Shown here: piece by piece, positions 44,125 to 53,783 of the stretch
Layout: the number at the start of each line of letters is the position of its first letter
How positions within the stretch are numbered: the stretch's first letter is position 1
Assembly (NCBI GenBank): GCA_951813395.1
Contig: OX638356.1
Span: forward strand, 2,306,501-2,370,500
Length of the DNA stretch: 64,000 nucleotides
Direction: 5' to 3'
Origin: Longimicrobiales bacterium
GTDB taxonomy: Bacteria; Gemmatimonadota; Gemmatimonadetes; Longimicrobiales; Gaopeijiaceae
Notes under the pieces: model-generated
What the model was told of the DNA's origin: nothing
The model's database searches: none
Seen by the model: only the letters and a program-made list of their open reading frames with translations
Translations under genes and position numbers: made by a program

Positions 44125-46089
44125 GTGGGCTTTCTCAACCCCCTCTTCCTTCTGGCCGGCATCGCGGTGCTTGTACCCGTGATCCTGCATCTGTTCTACC
44201 GGCAGGAAAGCAAGACCTTCACCTTCCCCGCCATTCGCTACCTGCTCAGAACCGAAAAGGACCACGCCCGCCAGATCCGCACCCAGCAGCTCCTCCTGCT
44301 CCTGGTCCGGGTGGCCACGGTACTGCTTCTGGTCGTGCTGGGGGCACGAGTCCACATCCCGGGTCCCGGGGGGAGCCATGACCCGACCGCCCTGGCGCTG
44401 GTGATCGACAATTCTCTCAGTGCGACGATCATCGAGGACGGACGACGGCGTCTCGACACCTTGAAGGCCGTCGCGCGCATGAGCGTCGAGGCTGCAAGCT
44501 ACGACGACGTCATCTGGGTGGTCCGGGCCGGAAGTCCCTGGGAGGTTGCGGTGCCGGTGGGCCTGACGCAGGCCGCGCTGGCCATCGAAGAGACGGGCGC
44601 CAGCCACGGGCGCGGCGACCTGAGCCACGCGATCGCGCGGGCCCGGGCACTGGTTGCCCAGAGCGATCTGCCGCGACGGGAAGTGCACGTTTTTACGGAT
44701 CTCCAGGCGACGGCGTTTTCCGAGCCTGCGGGCGGAGACGCCGACATCCCGGTCATCGTCTTCGCCGCGCCCTCCGGCGAACTGGAGAACCGCGGAATCG
44801 ACAGGGTATCGATCGGTGGTGGACTCCCCCCGCTTCAGGGGCGGCGCGCCGAGGCCGCGGTCTCGATTTCGGGTGGCTCGGCGGGCGACACCGTCGGGGT
44901 GCGTCTCTACGTGGGCGACCAGGTGCGCGCGGCCGCCAGGGCCCCCTCGGGTACCACGGTCCGCCTGCCGATGGGCCCCTTCCCGTCCGGACGCGTCGAC
45001 GGCCATGCCGAGATCGATCCGGACCCGCTCACCGGCGACGACCGCCACTTCTTCTCCTTCATGGTCCGGGATCCCACGCCGGTTGCGGCCGTTGGCCCCA
45101 CGCCCTTCTTTCTCGCCGAAGCGCTCGCGGTCCTGGCGGAGAGTGAGCGCATCTCGCTCGGTGGCGTGGGTCGCGCCGCCACGCTCATCAGCCTCGGCGG
45201 GGAGGGGTTGCAGGGGCGCACGTCCTCCCAAAGCGCCCTTGTGGTGCCGCCCGCCGACCCGGCCCGGCTCCCGGCGCTGAATCGGCGCCTCGCGGAGGCG
45301 GGCGTACCCTATCGGTACCAGGCGGGGCCCGGGGAGGGCGCTCGCATTGCACAGAGTGATCTCCCCGTGGATCTGGAGGGTCTCGACATCCGCGGGTTCT
45401 ACCGGGTGGTCCCCGCGGAGCCGGCCGACAATCCCACCGGGACGGCCGGGACCACGGACGGCGGCGGTGGCACAAGCCGCGTCGTCGCCGGCGACGACGG
45501 TTCCCTGGTCACATTGTCCACCGGCGATCCGTGGCTGGTGGCCGGCACCGCGCCGACCGGTCCCTATATCCTGCTCGCGTCACCGGTCGACGAGCAGTCA
45601 ACCACGTTGCCCACCTCCGCGGCCATGATTCCGTTGCTCGAGTGGGTGATCGAACGCCGTTTCGGGGACGCGACGGGTGTTTCCGGGGTCACCGCGGGAA
45701 CGAGTTTCCGACCGTCGCCCATTGCCAGCGCCGTGCGCGCTCCTGACGGCACCGTGCAACCGGTCGACGGGGATCAGCCCTTCCTCCAGACCGAGGTGGC
45801 GGGGATCTACCAGGTGCTTGCCGGTGACAGCGTAGTGGAAGCCGTTCCGGTCAATCCACCCGCGGCCGAGGGGGACCTCGCGCCCGCGTCGCGCGGCGAG
45901 GTCGGGCGAACCGTCCCGGGGGTGCGCGACATCGTCGACGATGCCTCTGCGTGGTCCCGGCACATCTTCAGGGCGGGACGGGGACCCGAGCCATGGCGTC
46001 CCCTCCTGGCCATCATCCTGGCGTTGCTCGTCCTGGAGACCGTTGTTGCCGCGTCGCGCGCGCTCCGTACCCGCCGACCCGGTGCCTAG
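44125..46089 (+). CDS. BatA-like membrane protein with vWA domain
   Basis: A 654-residue protein. The N-terminal two-helix BatA domain (NPLFLLAGIAVLVPVILHLF, then FPAIRYL) is followed by a vWA domain with the MIDAS motif DNSLSA near residue 95. A long periplasmic beta-rich region comes next, and a last helix (LLAIILALLVLETVVAAS) near the C-terminus. GTG start. With the DUF58 gene it forms a reduced Bat-type module, lacking MoxR. Its 3' end overlaps the mfd start by 8 bp. Such modules are linked to envelope or stress functions, poorly defined. Confidence 0.85.
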   Translation: MGFLNPLFLLAGIAVLVPVILHLFYRQESKTFTFPAIRYLLRTEKDHARQIRTQQLLLLLVRVATVLLLVVLGARVHIPGPGGSHDPTALALVIDNSLSATIIEDGRRRLDTLKAVARMSVEAASYDDVIWVVRAGSPWEVAVPVGLTQAALAIEETGASHGRGDLSHAIARARALVAQSDLPRREVHVFTDLQATAFSEPAGGDADIPVIVFAAPSGELENRGIDRVSIGGGLPPLQGRRAEAAVSISGGSAGDTVGVRLYVGDQVRAAARAPSGTTVRLPMGPFPSGRVDGHAEIDPDPLTGDDRHFFSFMVRDPTPVAAVGPTPFFLAEALAVLAESERISLGGVGRAATLISLGGEGLQGRTSSQSALVVPPADPARLPALNRRLAEAGVPYRYQAGPGEGARIAQSDLPVDLEGLDIRGFYRVVPAEPADNPTGTAGTTDGGGGTSRVVAGDDGSLVTLSTGDPWLVAGTAPTGPYILLASPVDEQSTTLPTSAAMIPLLEWVIERRFGDATGVSGVTAGTSFRPSPIASAVRAPDGTVQPVDGDQPFLQTEVAGIYQVLAGDSVVEAVPVNPPAAEGDLAPASRGEVGRTVPGVRDIVDDASAWSRHIFRAGRGPEPWRPLLAIILALLVLETVVAASRALRTRRPGA

Positions 46090-49000
46090 CAGTCCGGGTC
46101 CCGCCGCGGCCCCGCACCCCGCCTCGGCCGCGCTCGCACGCACGCCTGCGTTCCGCGAACTGCTCCGCGGCATCCCCGCGGCCCTCGATTCCCTGACTGT
46201 GGGAGGCGCGGCCGGTTCCCTGCCCGTCACGGCTGTCGCGACGCTCGCCGAGCATCTCCCCACCCGGCTCTGGATCGTCACCGCGTCCTCTCCGGACGAG
46301 GCTGCCGAGTACCTCGGCGATCTGGAAGCCCTGGGGGGCGCGGGCCTGGCGGTGCCGTACCCGCAAAGCGAGGATCTTGCGGCGGGCGATGAACACGGCG
46401 ATGAGGTCGAGGGGCAGCGGGTCGAAGCGGTCGAGGCGCTGCTCGCGGGCCAGGCACAGGTGATGGTCGCGACCCACCGCGCGCTTCAGGAACTCGCCCC
46501 GATACCGGACGACATCGCCGATTTGCGCTTCACGGTCGCGACCGGCGGCCGGCTGCGGCGGGACGCGCTGATCGAGGGCCTGGAGGCACGCGGGTTCGAG
46601 CGGTCTCCCATGGTGGAGGAGGCCGGCACCTACACGGTGCGCGGCGGCCTGATCGATGTATTCTCCTACGGCGCGGCCGGCCCCGTCCGAATTGAATTCC
46701 TGGGTGACGAGATCGAATCCATCCGCCACTTCGGCGTATTGGACCAGCGGTCCACGGAGACCGTGACGCGGACCGACATCCTGCCCGTGCGCTTCGGCGC
46801 CACGATCGATACCGGACGGCGGACGGACTGCTCCCTCCTGGACCGGCTGCCACGGGACACGATTCTGGTACGGATCGGCGACGACCCGGTGCGCGAAGAA
46901 GCCGAGGCGGCCTGGAAGCGTGCGGACACCCGCTATCGCGATGCGGTACGCTACGGCAACCCGGCCACCGATCCGGCGACCGTTCTACTGACGCCCGAGG
47001 CGGTTGCGGAGCGCGTCGCCCAATACGGCCGCGTCAGCTTCGTCGAGGAGCATGTGGGAAGCGTAGTCTTCCAGGCACGCAGGCCGCCGGTGGTCGAACG
47101 GGACATGGGCCGCCTGCGCTCCTTTCTGTCCGGCGCCGCCGCGGCAGGAGAAGAGACCTTCATCCTCTGCGACAATGAGGGCCAGGCCAGCCGGCTCGAC
47201 GACCTCCTCGCGGACAGGCGGGGGACTCCTCCCCGGGGCTGCCACCTGGTCGTGGGTTCACTCGCCAGGGGCTATTGTCTGGCGGAGTCCAATCCTCCGG
47301 TCAATATCCTCACCGATCACGAGATCTTTCGCCGGGGCCGGAAACTGCGACGGCGACGGCGTTTCCGCGGGTCCGCGTCGCTGGAGAGCCTGGCGCAACT
47401 CACCCCCGGCGACCACGTCGTCCACATGGAACACGGCATCGGGCGTTTCCGCGGTCTCGAACGGGTCGAGATCGGGGGTGAATCGATCGAGGCGCTCGTC
47501 ATCGCCTACGCGGACGGCGAGGTGCTGCGGGTTCCGGTCTACCGGCTCGACGAGGTGGAACGCTGGGTTGGAACGCACCCGGGCGACAAGCCGGCGGGCC
47601 TGCACCGGATCGGGGGGAGGCGATGGAAGCGGCTGAAGCGGAAGACCGAGGCCGCGATCCACCAGATGACCGCCGAGTTGCTGGAGCTCTACGCCGCCCG
47701 GCGGGCCCGCCCGGGCTACGCGTTTTCCCCGGACACCCGCTGGCAACGCGAGATGGAAGCGGCGTTCGTATACGAGGACACGCCGGACCAGCGGACCGCC
47801 GTCGAGGATGTCAAGCGGGACATGGAGTCGTCGGGGGCGATGGACCGTCTCGTGTGCGGCGACGCCGGCTACGGCAAGACGGAGGTCGCCATCCGGGCGG
47901 CCTTCAAGGCCGTGCAGGACGGAAAACAGGTCGCAGTATTGGCCCCCACGACCGTACTCGTCGCGCAGCACGCGCGGACCTTCGGCGACCGGCTCGCCGA
48001 CTATCCGGTGGTCGTCCGTTCCCTCTCCCGGTTCGACCCTCCGCGCCGACAGCGCGAGGTCGCCGCCGGCCTCCTCGACGGAACGGTCGACATCGTGATC
48101 GGCACCCACCGCCTTCTATCGGGTGACATCGCGTTTCACGATCTGGGGCTCGTCGTGATCGATGAGGAGCAGCGGCTCGGCGTCCGTCAGAAGGAGCGGC
48201 TGAAGCGGCTTCGCACCACGGTGGACGTCCTCACCCTTACCGCCACGCCGATCCCCCGGACCCTCTATCTCTCGCTTGCGGGCATTCGCGATCTGTCGCT
48301 CATGCGGACCCCGCCCAGGGACCGCATGGCCATCCTCACCCACGTCATCTCCTGGAGCGACCACCTGATTGCCGAGGCCTGCCTGCGGGAACTCGATCGC
48401 GGCGGACAGGTCTTCTTTCTTCACAACCGGGTAGAAACGATCGATACGGCGGCCGAACGCGTGCGCCGGCTCGTAGGCGATGCGAACGTCGACGTGGCCC
48501 ACGGCCAGATGGGTACCCGCCCGCTGGACCGGGCCATGACGCGCTTTGTGGAGGGGCGGACCCAGGTGCTCGTCTGCTCCTCGATCATCGAGAACGGGCT
48601 GGACGTGGCCAACGCCAATACCCTGATCGTTGCGGGGGCGCACCGCTTCGGGCTCTCCCAGCTCTACCAGATCCGCGGGCGGGTCGGGCGCTGGGACCGC
48701 CGCGCGTACTGCTACCTGGTAGTACCCGACAGGATCACGGATGAAGCCGAGAAGCGCTTGCGGGTGCTCGAGCACTTCACCGAACTCGGGAGCGGCTACC
48801 AGATCGCCCTGCGGGACCTCGAGGTCCGTGGCGCGGGCAACCTCCTCGGCGAGCATCAGTCGGGTTTCGCGCACGCGGTCGGCCTGGACACCTACATGCG
48901 CCTCATGGAGGACGCTGTGCGCCGCATGCGGGAGGGGGAGCGCGGTGTCCGTCATCCCCGCCCCGAGGTTACAATGTCCGCCAGCGCATACCTGCCCGAC

Positions 49001-49411
49001 GACTATATTCAGGATCAACATCAAAAACTCCACCTGTATCGCCGTCTCGCCAAGGTGTCCGAGGCGGGCGACATCAGGGCCCTCGCCGACGAGATCACGG
49101 ACCGGTTTGGACGGCCCCCCTCCGCGGTGAGGAGGCTGCTGGACCAGTCGCTGCTGGGACTGACCGGCCGGAGCGCCGGGGTCGATCGCATTCTGGTGCG
49201 GGGGAACAGGGCACGCGTCAACTTCCGTCCCGAAGTCGTCCCGCGCATTTCCGCTCTGGAAGGGACCCTGCAGGGTGAAGCGGTCGCGCTGGAGGTTCGC
49301 AGAATCGCTCCGCTCTCGGTAACCTTCGCTTGCGAGGAGGCGGACAGGCTTGCCGGTGTGCTGGAACGGGCACTGGAAACGCTCGGAGGAGGCACGAATG
49401 GAGACGCATAA
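46082..49411 (+). CDS. mfd: Transcription-repair coupling factor Mfd
   Basis: A 1109-residue Mfd (E. coli 1148). It has the UvrB-like N-terminal module, then the RNA polymerase-binding domain (GDHVVHMEHGIGRFRGLERV). The helicase core has Walker A CGDAGYGKTEVA, Walker B VVIDEEQRLGV and TLTATPIPRTLYLS, and the RecG-like motif GRVGRWDRRAYCYLV follows. The C-terminal regulatory domain is present. Mfd removes stalled RNA polymerase and recruits UvrA. The start is GTG 46082, overlapping the BatA-like stop; the first residues are Pro/Ala-rich. Confidence 0.96.
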   Translation: MPSSPGPAAAPHPASAALARTPAFRELLRGIPAALDSLTVGGAAGSLPVTAVATLAEHLPTRLWIVTASSPDEAAEYLGDLEALGGAGLAVPYPQSEDLAAGDEHGDEVEGQRVEAVEALLAGQAQVMVATHRALQELAPIPDDIADLRFTVATGGRLRRDALIEGLEARGFERSPMVEEAGTYTVRGGLIDVFSYGAAGPVRIEFLGDEIESIRHFGVLDQRSTETVTRTDILPVRFGATIDTGRRTDCSLLDRLPRDTILVRIGDDPVREEAEAAWKRADTRYRDAVRYGNPATDPATVLLTPEAVAERVAQYGRVSFVEEHVGSVVFQARRPPVVERDMGRLRSFLSGAAAAGEETFILCDNEGQASRLDDLLADRRGTPPRGCHLVVGSLARGYCLAESNPPVNILTDHEIFRRGRKLRRRRRFRGSASLESLAQLTPGDHVVHMEHGIGRFRGLERVEIGGESIEALVIAYADGEVLRVPVYRLDEVERWVGTHPGDKPAGLHRIGGRRWKRLKRKTEAAIHQMTAELLELYAARRARPGYAFSPDTRWQREMEAAFVYEDTPDQRTAVEDVKRDMESSGAMDRLVCGDAGYGKTEVAIRAAFKAVQDGKQVAVLAPTTVLVAQHARTFGDRLADYPVVVRSLSRFDPPRRQREVAAGLLDGTVDIVIGTHRLLSGDIAFHDLGLVVIDEEQRLGVRQKERLKRLRTTVDVLTLTATPIPRTLYLSLAGIRDLSLMRTPPRDRMAILTHVISWSDHLIAEACLRELDRGGQVFFLHNRVETIDTAAERVRRLVGDANVDVAHGQMGTRPLDRAMTRFVEGRTQVLVCSSIIENGLDVANANTLIVAGAHRFGLSQLYQIRGRVGRWDRRAYCYLVVPDRITDEAEKRLRVLEHFTELGSGYQIALRDLEVRGAGNLLGEHQSGFAHAVGLDTYMRLMEDAVRRMREGERGVRHPRPEVTMSASAYLPDDYIQDQHQKLHLYRRLAKVSEAGDIRALADEITDRFGRPPSAVRRLLDQSLLGLTGRSAGVDRILVRGNRARVNFRPEVVPRISALEGTLQGEAVALEVRRIAPLSVTFACEEADRLAGVLERALETLGGGTNGDA

Positions 49412-50774
49412 TGTGAAAAGGTGGATGACGTCAAGTTGCCTGGTGTTGACGCCGATGCTCGCGAGCTGTGGCCCGGGGTCCCTTGCCGAAGCGGATGGAA
49501 ACCGGCTCCGCGTCGAAGACGCCGCCATCCTGATCGCCGACAACAGCCGCGTCGCGGCGGACCCGGAGATCGTGCGGGTGGTCGCCGAACTCTGGGTGGA
49601 CTATACCTTGCTGGCCTCGCGCCTCACGGACGATACGACCCTTCAGTCGCTGGACGTCGGCCTGCTGACGGAAGCGCCGCTGAACGAGTCGATGATCGCC
49701 CGCCTCAGGGATGAGGTGGTGGAGCTCGACACGATCGTAGGCGACGAGGAGCTGATGGCCCGGTTCGCGGCGGACATGCCCGGCGCCCGAGCCACGGCCT
49801 CCCAGATCCTGCTCCTCTTCCCCCGGGGCGCGACCACCCTCCAGCGCGACAGCGTCCGCACCCTGGCGACCGGACTGAGGTCCCAGCTGGACGCGGGCGC
49901 AGACTTTGTCGCAATGGCTGCCCGCTACAGCGACGACCCTGGAAGCGGTGCGAGGGGGGGACAAATGGGGACCTTCGGGCGCGGTGAAATGCTCGCGCCG
50001 ATCGACTCGGCGGTTTTCGCCCTGCGCCCCGGCGAGACCACAGGGCCCGTCGAGTCCACTCTCGGCTATCATCTGCTGCGGCTCGACGCCCTCGATGTCC
50101 CGGAACTGTCGGAGGTAGGCGCGGAATTCCGTCGGCAGATCCAGTTCGAGCGCCTGGCCCAGGCCGAGGCAGAGTACGTCACGCAACTCGACTCCATTTC
50201 CGGACTGAGCCTCGCGGAGGGAGCGGTGGCGTTGGCCCGGGCACTGGCTGCGACGGCTCCTTCGCGTCTTTCGCGCGGTGCCGCCGATCGACCGATGGTC
50301 ACCTGGGACGCGGGTTCGTATTCGGCGGGAGACTTCCTGTCGCTTGTGCGCCGCTCCGGGGAGGGATTCGGCGAGGGCGTCGCCTCCGCGTCGGATCAGG
50401 AGATGGAAGCCGTGCTTCGACGCCTGGGGCAGGAGGCAATGCTCCTGGAGCACGCCCGGTCGCTCGGACACGCGCCGACCGAGGCCGAGATCGACTCGGT
50501 GTCGGCAGAGGCGCGGGCCGCGATCCGGGAACGGGCCGCGTTGATCGGGCTCACTCCCCGGGAGGCCCGGTCCGATTCCGCCGCCGTTGCCGACGAGGCC
50601 GGGGACGCGTCCGCGGCGAGCCGCGTGGAGGCGGCGTTGGTCAGGGTCGTGTCCGGCGAGAGCGAGATCATTCCATTGGGCGGCGTTACATTGCTACTCA
50701 GGGACCAGGGTTCCTGGCGTATCGACGCTTCCGCCGTAGCGGCAACGCTGGAACGGATCGAACAACTCAGATAG
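49398..50774 (+). CDS. Lipoprotein parvulin-type peptidyl-prolyl isomerase
   Basis: A 458-residue protein with a lipobox-like LASC after a hydrophobic stretch ([13 protein letters not shown]), so it is probably a periplasmic lipoprotein. A PpiC rotamase domain lies at about 130-235 ([40 protein letters not shown]), flanked by SurA-like helical regions. The ATG at 49398 has GGAGGAGG upstream and overlaps the end of mfd by 14 bp; a GTG 15 bases further would shorten the signal peptide. It precedes surA, giving two foldases in tandem for outer-membrane protein assembly. Confidence 0.88.
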   Translation: METHNVKRWMTSSCLVLTPMLASCGPGSLAEADGNRLRVEDAAILIADNSRVAADPEIVRVVAELWVDYTLLASRLTDDTTLQSLDVGLLTEAPLNESMIARLRDEVVELDTIVGDEELMARFAADMPGARATASQILLLFPRGATTLQRDSVRTLATGLRSQLDAGADFVAMAARYSDDPGSGARGGQMGTFGRGEMLAPIDSAVFALRPGETTGPVESTLGYHLLRLDALDVPELSEVGAEFRRQIQFERLAQAEAEYVTQLDSISGLSLAEGAVALARALAATAPSRLSRGAADRPMVTWDAGSYSAGDFLSLVRRSGEGFGEGVASASDQEMEAVLRRLGQEAMLLEHARSLGHAPTEAEIDSVSAEARAAIRERAALIGLTPREARSDSAAVADEAGDASAASRVEAALVRVVSGESEIIPLGGVTLLLRDQGSWRIDASAVAATLERIEQLR

Positions 50775-50815
50775 GTGTCGGCCCCTCGGGCTTACTTCGG
50801 ATGTGCAGGACAATC

Positions 50816-52129
50816 ATGAAACAGACGATCCACGGACTGCTGGGCGCCATCGTCGCACTTCTCGCAATTGCGCCGGGGATCCGGGCACAGACGGGGCCCG
50901 ATGACCTGGTCGACGAAGTGGTGGCGATCGTCGGCGATTCAGTGGTCCTCCTGTCTCAGATCATTCAGCAGGAGAACCAGTGGCGGGCACAGGGCAGACC
51001 GGTTCCGGAGGAAGGCACCCGGGATCGGGATGAATTCCGGCAGGAGAGGCTGGAGGAACTCGTACAGCAGCTCCTGGTGCTGCAGGCGGCGGCCCAGGAC
51101 ACACTGCTCGAGGTGGAGGACGAGCGCGTCGAAGATGCGCTCCAGGAACGCATGGCTCAGACGGAAACCGCCTACGGCAGCCGGGCCGCGATGGAACAGG
51201 CACTGGAGATCGAGGGACTTACGATCCAGAGCTACAGGGAGATGCTGCGGGAGCAGATCGCCCAGGAGCAGCTCGTGCAACTCTACATGGCCCGCCATGG
51301 GGACGAGGGCGCCGTCGAAGTCACCGAGGCCGAGATGCTCGCGTTCTTCGAGGAGGGGCGGGAATCCCTGGAAGAGCGCCCCGCCACGGTGACCTTCAAG
51401 CAGGTGATGCTCAGCGTCGCCCCCTCCGATTCCTCCCGCCTGGCCGCCCGCGGCACACTGGAGGGCGTGCTGGAGCGGGCCCGCGCGGGGGAGGATTTCG
51501 CCGAACTCGCGACCGAGTATTCGCAGGATCCCGGCTCGGCGACCGCGGGGGGAGATCTTGGCTGGTTTCGCCGGGGCGACATGGTCGATGAGTTCGAAGA
51601 GGCGGCCTTCACGCTTCTGGAGGGCGGTATCAGCGAAGTGGTCGAGACGGTCCACGGGTTCCACATCATCCTGGTGGAACGCGTGCGTTTCGCCGAGCGG
51701 AAGGCCCGGCACATCCTGATCCGGCCCGAGACGGGTGCGCGGGACAATGCCCGGACGCGCGTGACGGCCGAGGAGGTGGCGGCGCGTGCAGAAACGGAAG
51801 ACTTCGAGGCGTTGATCGACGAGTACCACGACAGCAGTCTGCCCGATTCCGCGACCGTTCCGCAGAGGCAGATCGCGCAGATCCTGCCGGCGGCCTACCT
51901 GGCCGCGCTGACCGGGCGGGAGGAAGGCCAGGTCGTGGGACCCATCCAGTTCGGATACCTGGACCAGGAGCGGTTCGCCGTCCTGAAGATCATTGAATTG
52001 AGAGCCGCGGGAGAATTCACTTACGAGGACCTCAGGCCTCAGATCCGCGCTACGCTGATGCGGCAGAAGAGGGTCGAGGCGCTGATGCAGGATCTGCGCG
52101 CAAAGACCTACGTCGAGTTCGTGAACTGA
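50816..52129 (+). CDS. surA: Periplasmic chaperone SurA
   Basis: A 437-residue SurA. A signal peptide ends at about GIRAQ; the N-terminal chaperone domain begins [19 protein letters not shown]. One clear PpiC domain (about 180-285: [20 protein letters not shown], then [20 protein letters not shown]) is followed by a degenerate second one. SurA escorts outer-membrane proteins through the periplasm. The ATG at 50816 has AGGACA upstream. The surA-pdxA order is also seen in E. coli, which supports both calls. Confidence 0.93.
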   Translation: MKQTIHGLLGAIVALLAIAPGIRAQTGPDDLVDEVVAIVGDSVVLLSQIIQQENQWRAQGRPVPEEGTRDRDEFRQERLEELVQQLLVLQAAAQDTLLEVEDERVEDALQERMAQTETAYGSRAAMEQALEIEGLTIQSYREMLREQIAQEQLVQLYMARHGDEGAVEVTEAEMLAFFEEGRESLEERPATVTFKQVMLSVAPSDSSRLAARGTLEGVLERARAGEDFAELATEYSQDPGSATAGGDLGWFRRGDMVDEFEEAAFTLLEGGISEVVETVHGFHIILVERVRFAERKARHILIRPETGARDNARTRVTAEEVAARAETEDFEALIDEYHDSSLPDSATVPQRQIAQILPAAYLAALTGREEGQVVGPIQFGYLDQERFAVLKIIELRAAGEFTYEDLRPQIRATLMRQKRVEALMQDLRAKTYVEFVN

Positions 52130-53058
52130 ACGTCCGCCTGGCCATCACCCTCGGCGACCCCCGGGGCATCGGGCCGGAGGTAACGGCAAAAGCCCTCTCC
52201 GCCGCCGATCTGAGCGATGTCGCCGTGCGCGTCACCGGACCGGTCGAGTGCGCCGCCGACTTTCGGGAGATGTGCCGCTACGAGGCGCTGGAAGGAGGTG
52301 TGGCGGGTCTGGCGCCGGGCCGTGCGGCCGGGCTCGCGATCCAACGGGCGGTGCGCTGGGCACTCGCGGGCGACGTGGACGCGGTTGTTACCGCGCCCGT
52401 GCACAAGCCCGCACTTGAAGAGGCGGGATACCACCCGGGCCACACCGAGATGCTGATGGCGCTCTCCGCCGCGCCGCGCGTGGGCATGCTGATGTGCGAC
52501 GAGGGGTCTGGCGGCGGCGACCGGCCCGCGAAGCGGGTGCTCCTTGCCACGACGCACATTCCGCTGGCGAGCGTACCGGATGCGGTCACGGCGGAGCTGC
52601 TTTCCTCCCAGACCCGTCTGCTGGCCGCGGCGCTTCGCTCCGACTGGGGCATCCCGGTTCCGCGCATCGCGCTCTGCGCCCTCAACCCGCACGCCTCCGA
52701 CGAAGGACTGTTCGGCTCCGAGGAGCGTGACGTGTACGGACCAGCCCTGGCGTCCCTGGCGGACGCCCCGTGGTCCCTGACCGGGCCGGTACCCGCCGAC
52801 ACGGTCTTCGGCCGTGCGTTTGCGGGTGAATTCGACGCTGTGGTCGCCCCGTACCACGACGTGGGCATGGCCGCATTCAAGACAGCGGCTTTCGGTCGGG
52901 GGGTCAACGTCACGATCGGCCTGCCGTTCGTGCGAACATCTCCGGACCACGGCACCGCGTTCGACATCGCCGGCAGGGGCGTGGCGGACCCGTCATCCAT
53001 GGTGGAAGCGATTGGGCTCGCGATCCGGCTTGCCAGGGGCCGCCGCAGAGTGGGCTGA
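52126..53058 (+). CDS. pdxA: 4-hydroxythreonine-4-phosphate dehydrogenase, apparent CTG start
   Basis: A 310-residue enzyme of pyridoxal phosphate synthesis (DXP-dependent route). The N-terminal signature [15 protein letters not shown] and the metal-binding histidines in [17 protein letters not shown] and [12 protein letters not shown] are all present. In-frame family sequence reaches back to 52138, but the first ATG, GTG or TTG in this frame is only at 52225, beyond the signature. The only fitting start is CTG 52126, whose CTGA overlaps the surA stop exactly as the NTGA overlaps elsewhere in this window. The enzyme is slightly shorter than E. coli PdxA (329). Confidence 0.88.
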   Translation: MNVRLAITLGDPRGIGPEVTAKALSAADLSDVAVRVTGPVECAADFREMCRYEALEGGVAGLAPGRAAGLAIQRAVRWALAGDVDAVVTAPVHKPALEEAGYHPGHTEMLMALSAAPRVGMLMCDEGSGGGDRPAKRVLLATTHIPLASVPDAVTAELLSSQTRLLAAALRSDWGIPVPRIALCALNPHASDEGLFGSEERDVYGPALASLADAPWSLTGPVPADTVFGRAFAGEFDAVVAPYHDVGMAAFKTAAFGRGVNVTIGLPFVRTSPDHGTAFDIAGRGVADPSSMVEAIGLAIRLARGRRRVG

Positions 53059-53138
53059 CCAGCGTCCTCGGGACGGTGAACCGGGCGCCCCGGGATGGCG
53101 CGACCCGGCACGGGACAGGGAGCCCCGGGTCGGACCTT

Positions 53139-53168
53139 TTGCACGTTTTGCCCCCGACAACCGTTAAT
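53139..53168 (+). promoter_or_regulatory. Candidate promoter for the cysteine-rich peptide cassette
   Basis: TTGCAC (53139-53144), an 18-bp spacer and GTTAAT (53163-53168) lie in the 164-bp gap after pdxA. Matches to the sigma-70 consensus are 3 and 4 of 6. If the cassette is read by its own ECF sigma factor the true site will look different; no copy of the 25363 motifs is seen here. Confidence 0.3.
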
Positions 53169-53222
53169 GGAGTAGAGCCCCCGCTCGCGGGAGCGCCGGA
53201 TCCAGGAACCAGGGAGACTTCG

Positions 53223-53783
53223 TTGATCTCGGCAAAGCGCAACACCACGGCAGCCGCGCTGACCACTCTGGCGGTCATCCAGTTCTCGCTGCTGGCCAAC
53301 CGACTGGAGACCGGGAGCGCCGAGCGCATCGCGATTGGCGACGACCTCTCGGATGTCCGCGTCGGTCAGGACTACGGCGGTGGGGGGCTGCTCAACGAGT
53401 ACCAGCTGGTGCTGGTCTTCGATCCCGAGTGCGTCCATTCCCGGGGCGTCGCCTGGCAGTGGGAGAGATTCCTGCGGGAACCGGACAACCCGGACAGGCC
53501 GGCGCGGATCCTTGCGGTTGCGCCCGGGTCGCTCGAAGCTGCGGCGCGCCATGCGGATGCCAACGGCTGGGAGGTCCCGGTGGCGACGATTGACCGTCCT
53601 CGCCCCGGGAGCCGGGAACGCGCGCTGGTCAGCCGCACTCCGTGGGTTCTTGCACTGCGGGATGGCCGCGTGGTTGCCGAGGGCCCTGGACATGAACTGG
53701 CCGAAATCGTCGCGGCACTGTCGCCCGCAATCGGCGCCCCGCGCGGAGCGCGACCGCAACTCGCGGCGCCCTACCTGCCATGA
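53223..53783 (+). CDS. Membrane-anchored thioredoxin-fold protein with CxxS site (TTG start)
   Basis: A 186-residue protein. An N-terminal hydrophobic segment (about 9-26) anchors or exports it. The rest fits a TlpA-like thioredoxin fold: VLVFDPECVHSRGVAWQWER gives the active-site loop as C-V-H-S, ILAVAPG is a core strand, and SRTPWVLALRDGRVV shows the cis-proline loop. A CxxS loop points to disulfide isomerisation, glutathionylated substrates or plain binding rather than full reduction. The TTG start at 53223 has AGGGAGA upstream. It overlaps the propeller lipoprotein gene by 4 bp (ATGA). Its neighbours include a peptide with eight cysteines, a plausible client. Confidence 0.75.
   Translation: MISAKRNTTAAALTTLAVIQFSLLANRLETGSAERIAIGDDLSDVRVGQDYGGGGLLNEYQLVLVFDPECVHSRGVAWQWERFLREPDNPDRPARILAVAPGSLEAAARHADANGWEVPVATIDRPRPGSRERALVSRTPWVLALRDGRVVAEGPGHELAEIVAALSPAIGAPRGARPQLAAPYLP

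Noticed and set aside
50816-52129. Two full rotamase domains in SurA
   Set aside because: Only the first PpiC domain keeps the conserved pattern ([17 protein letters not shown]); the second region is too divergent to call a functional domain.
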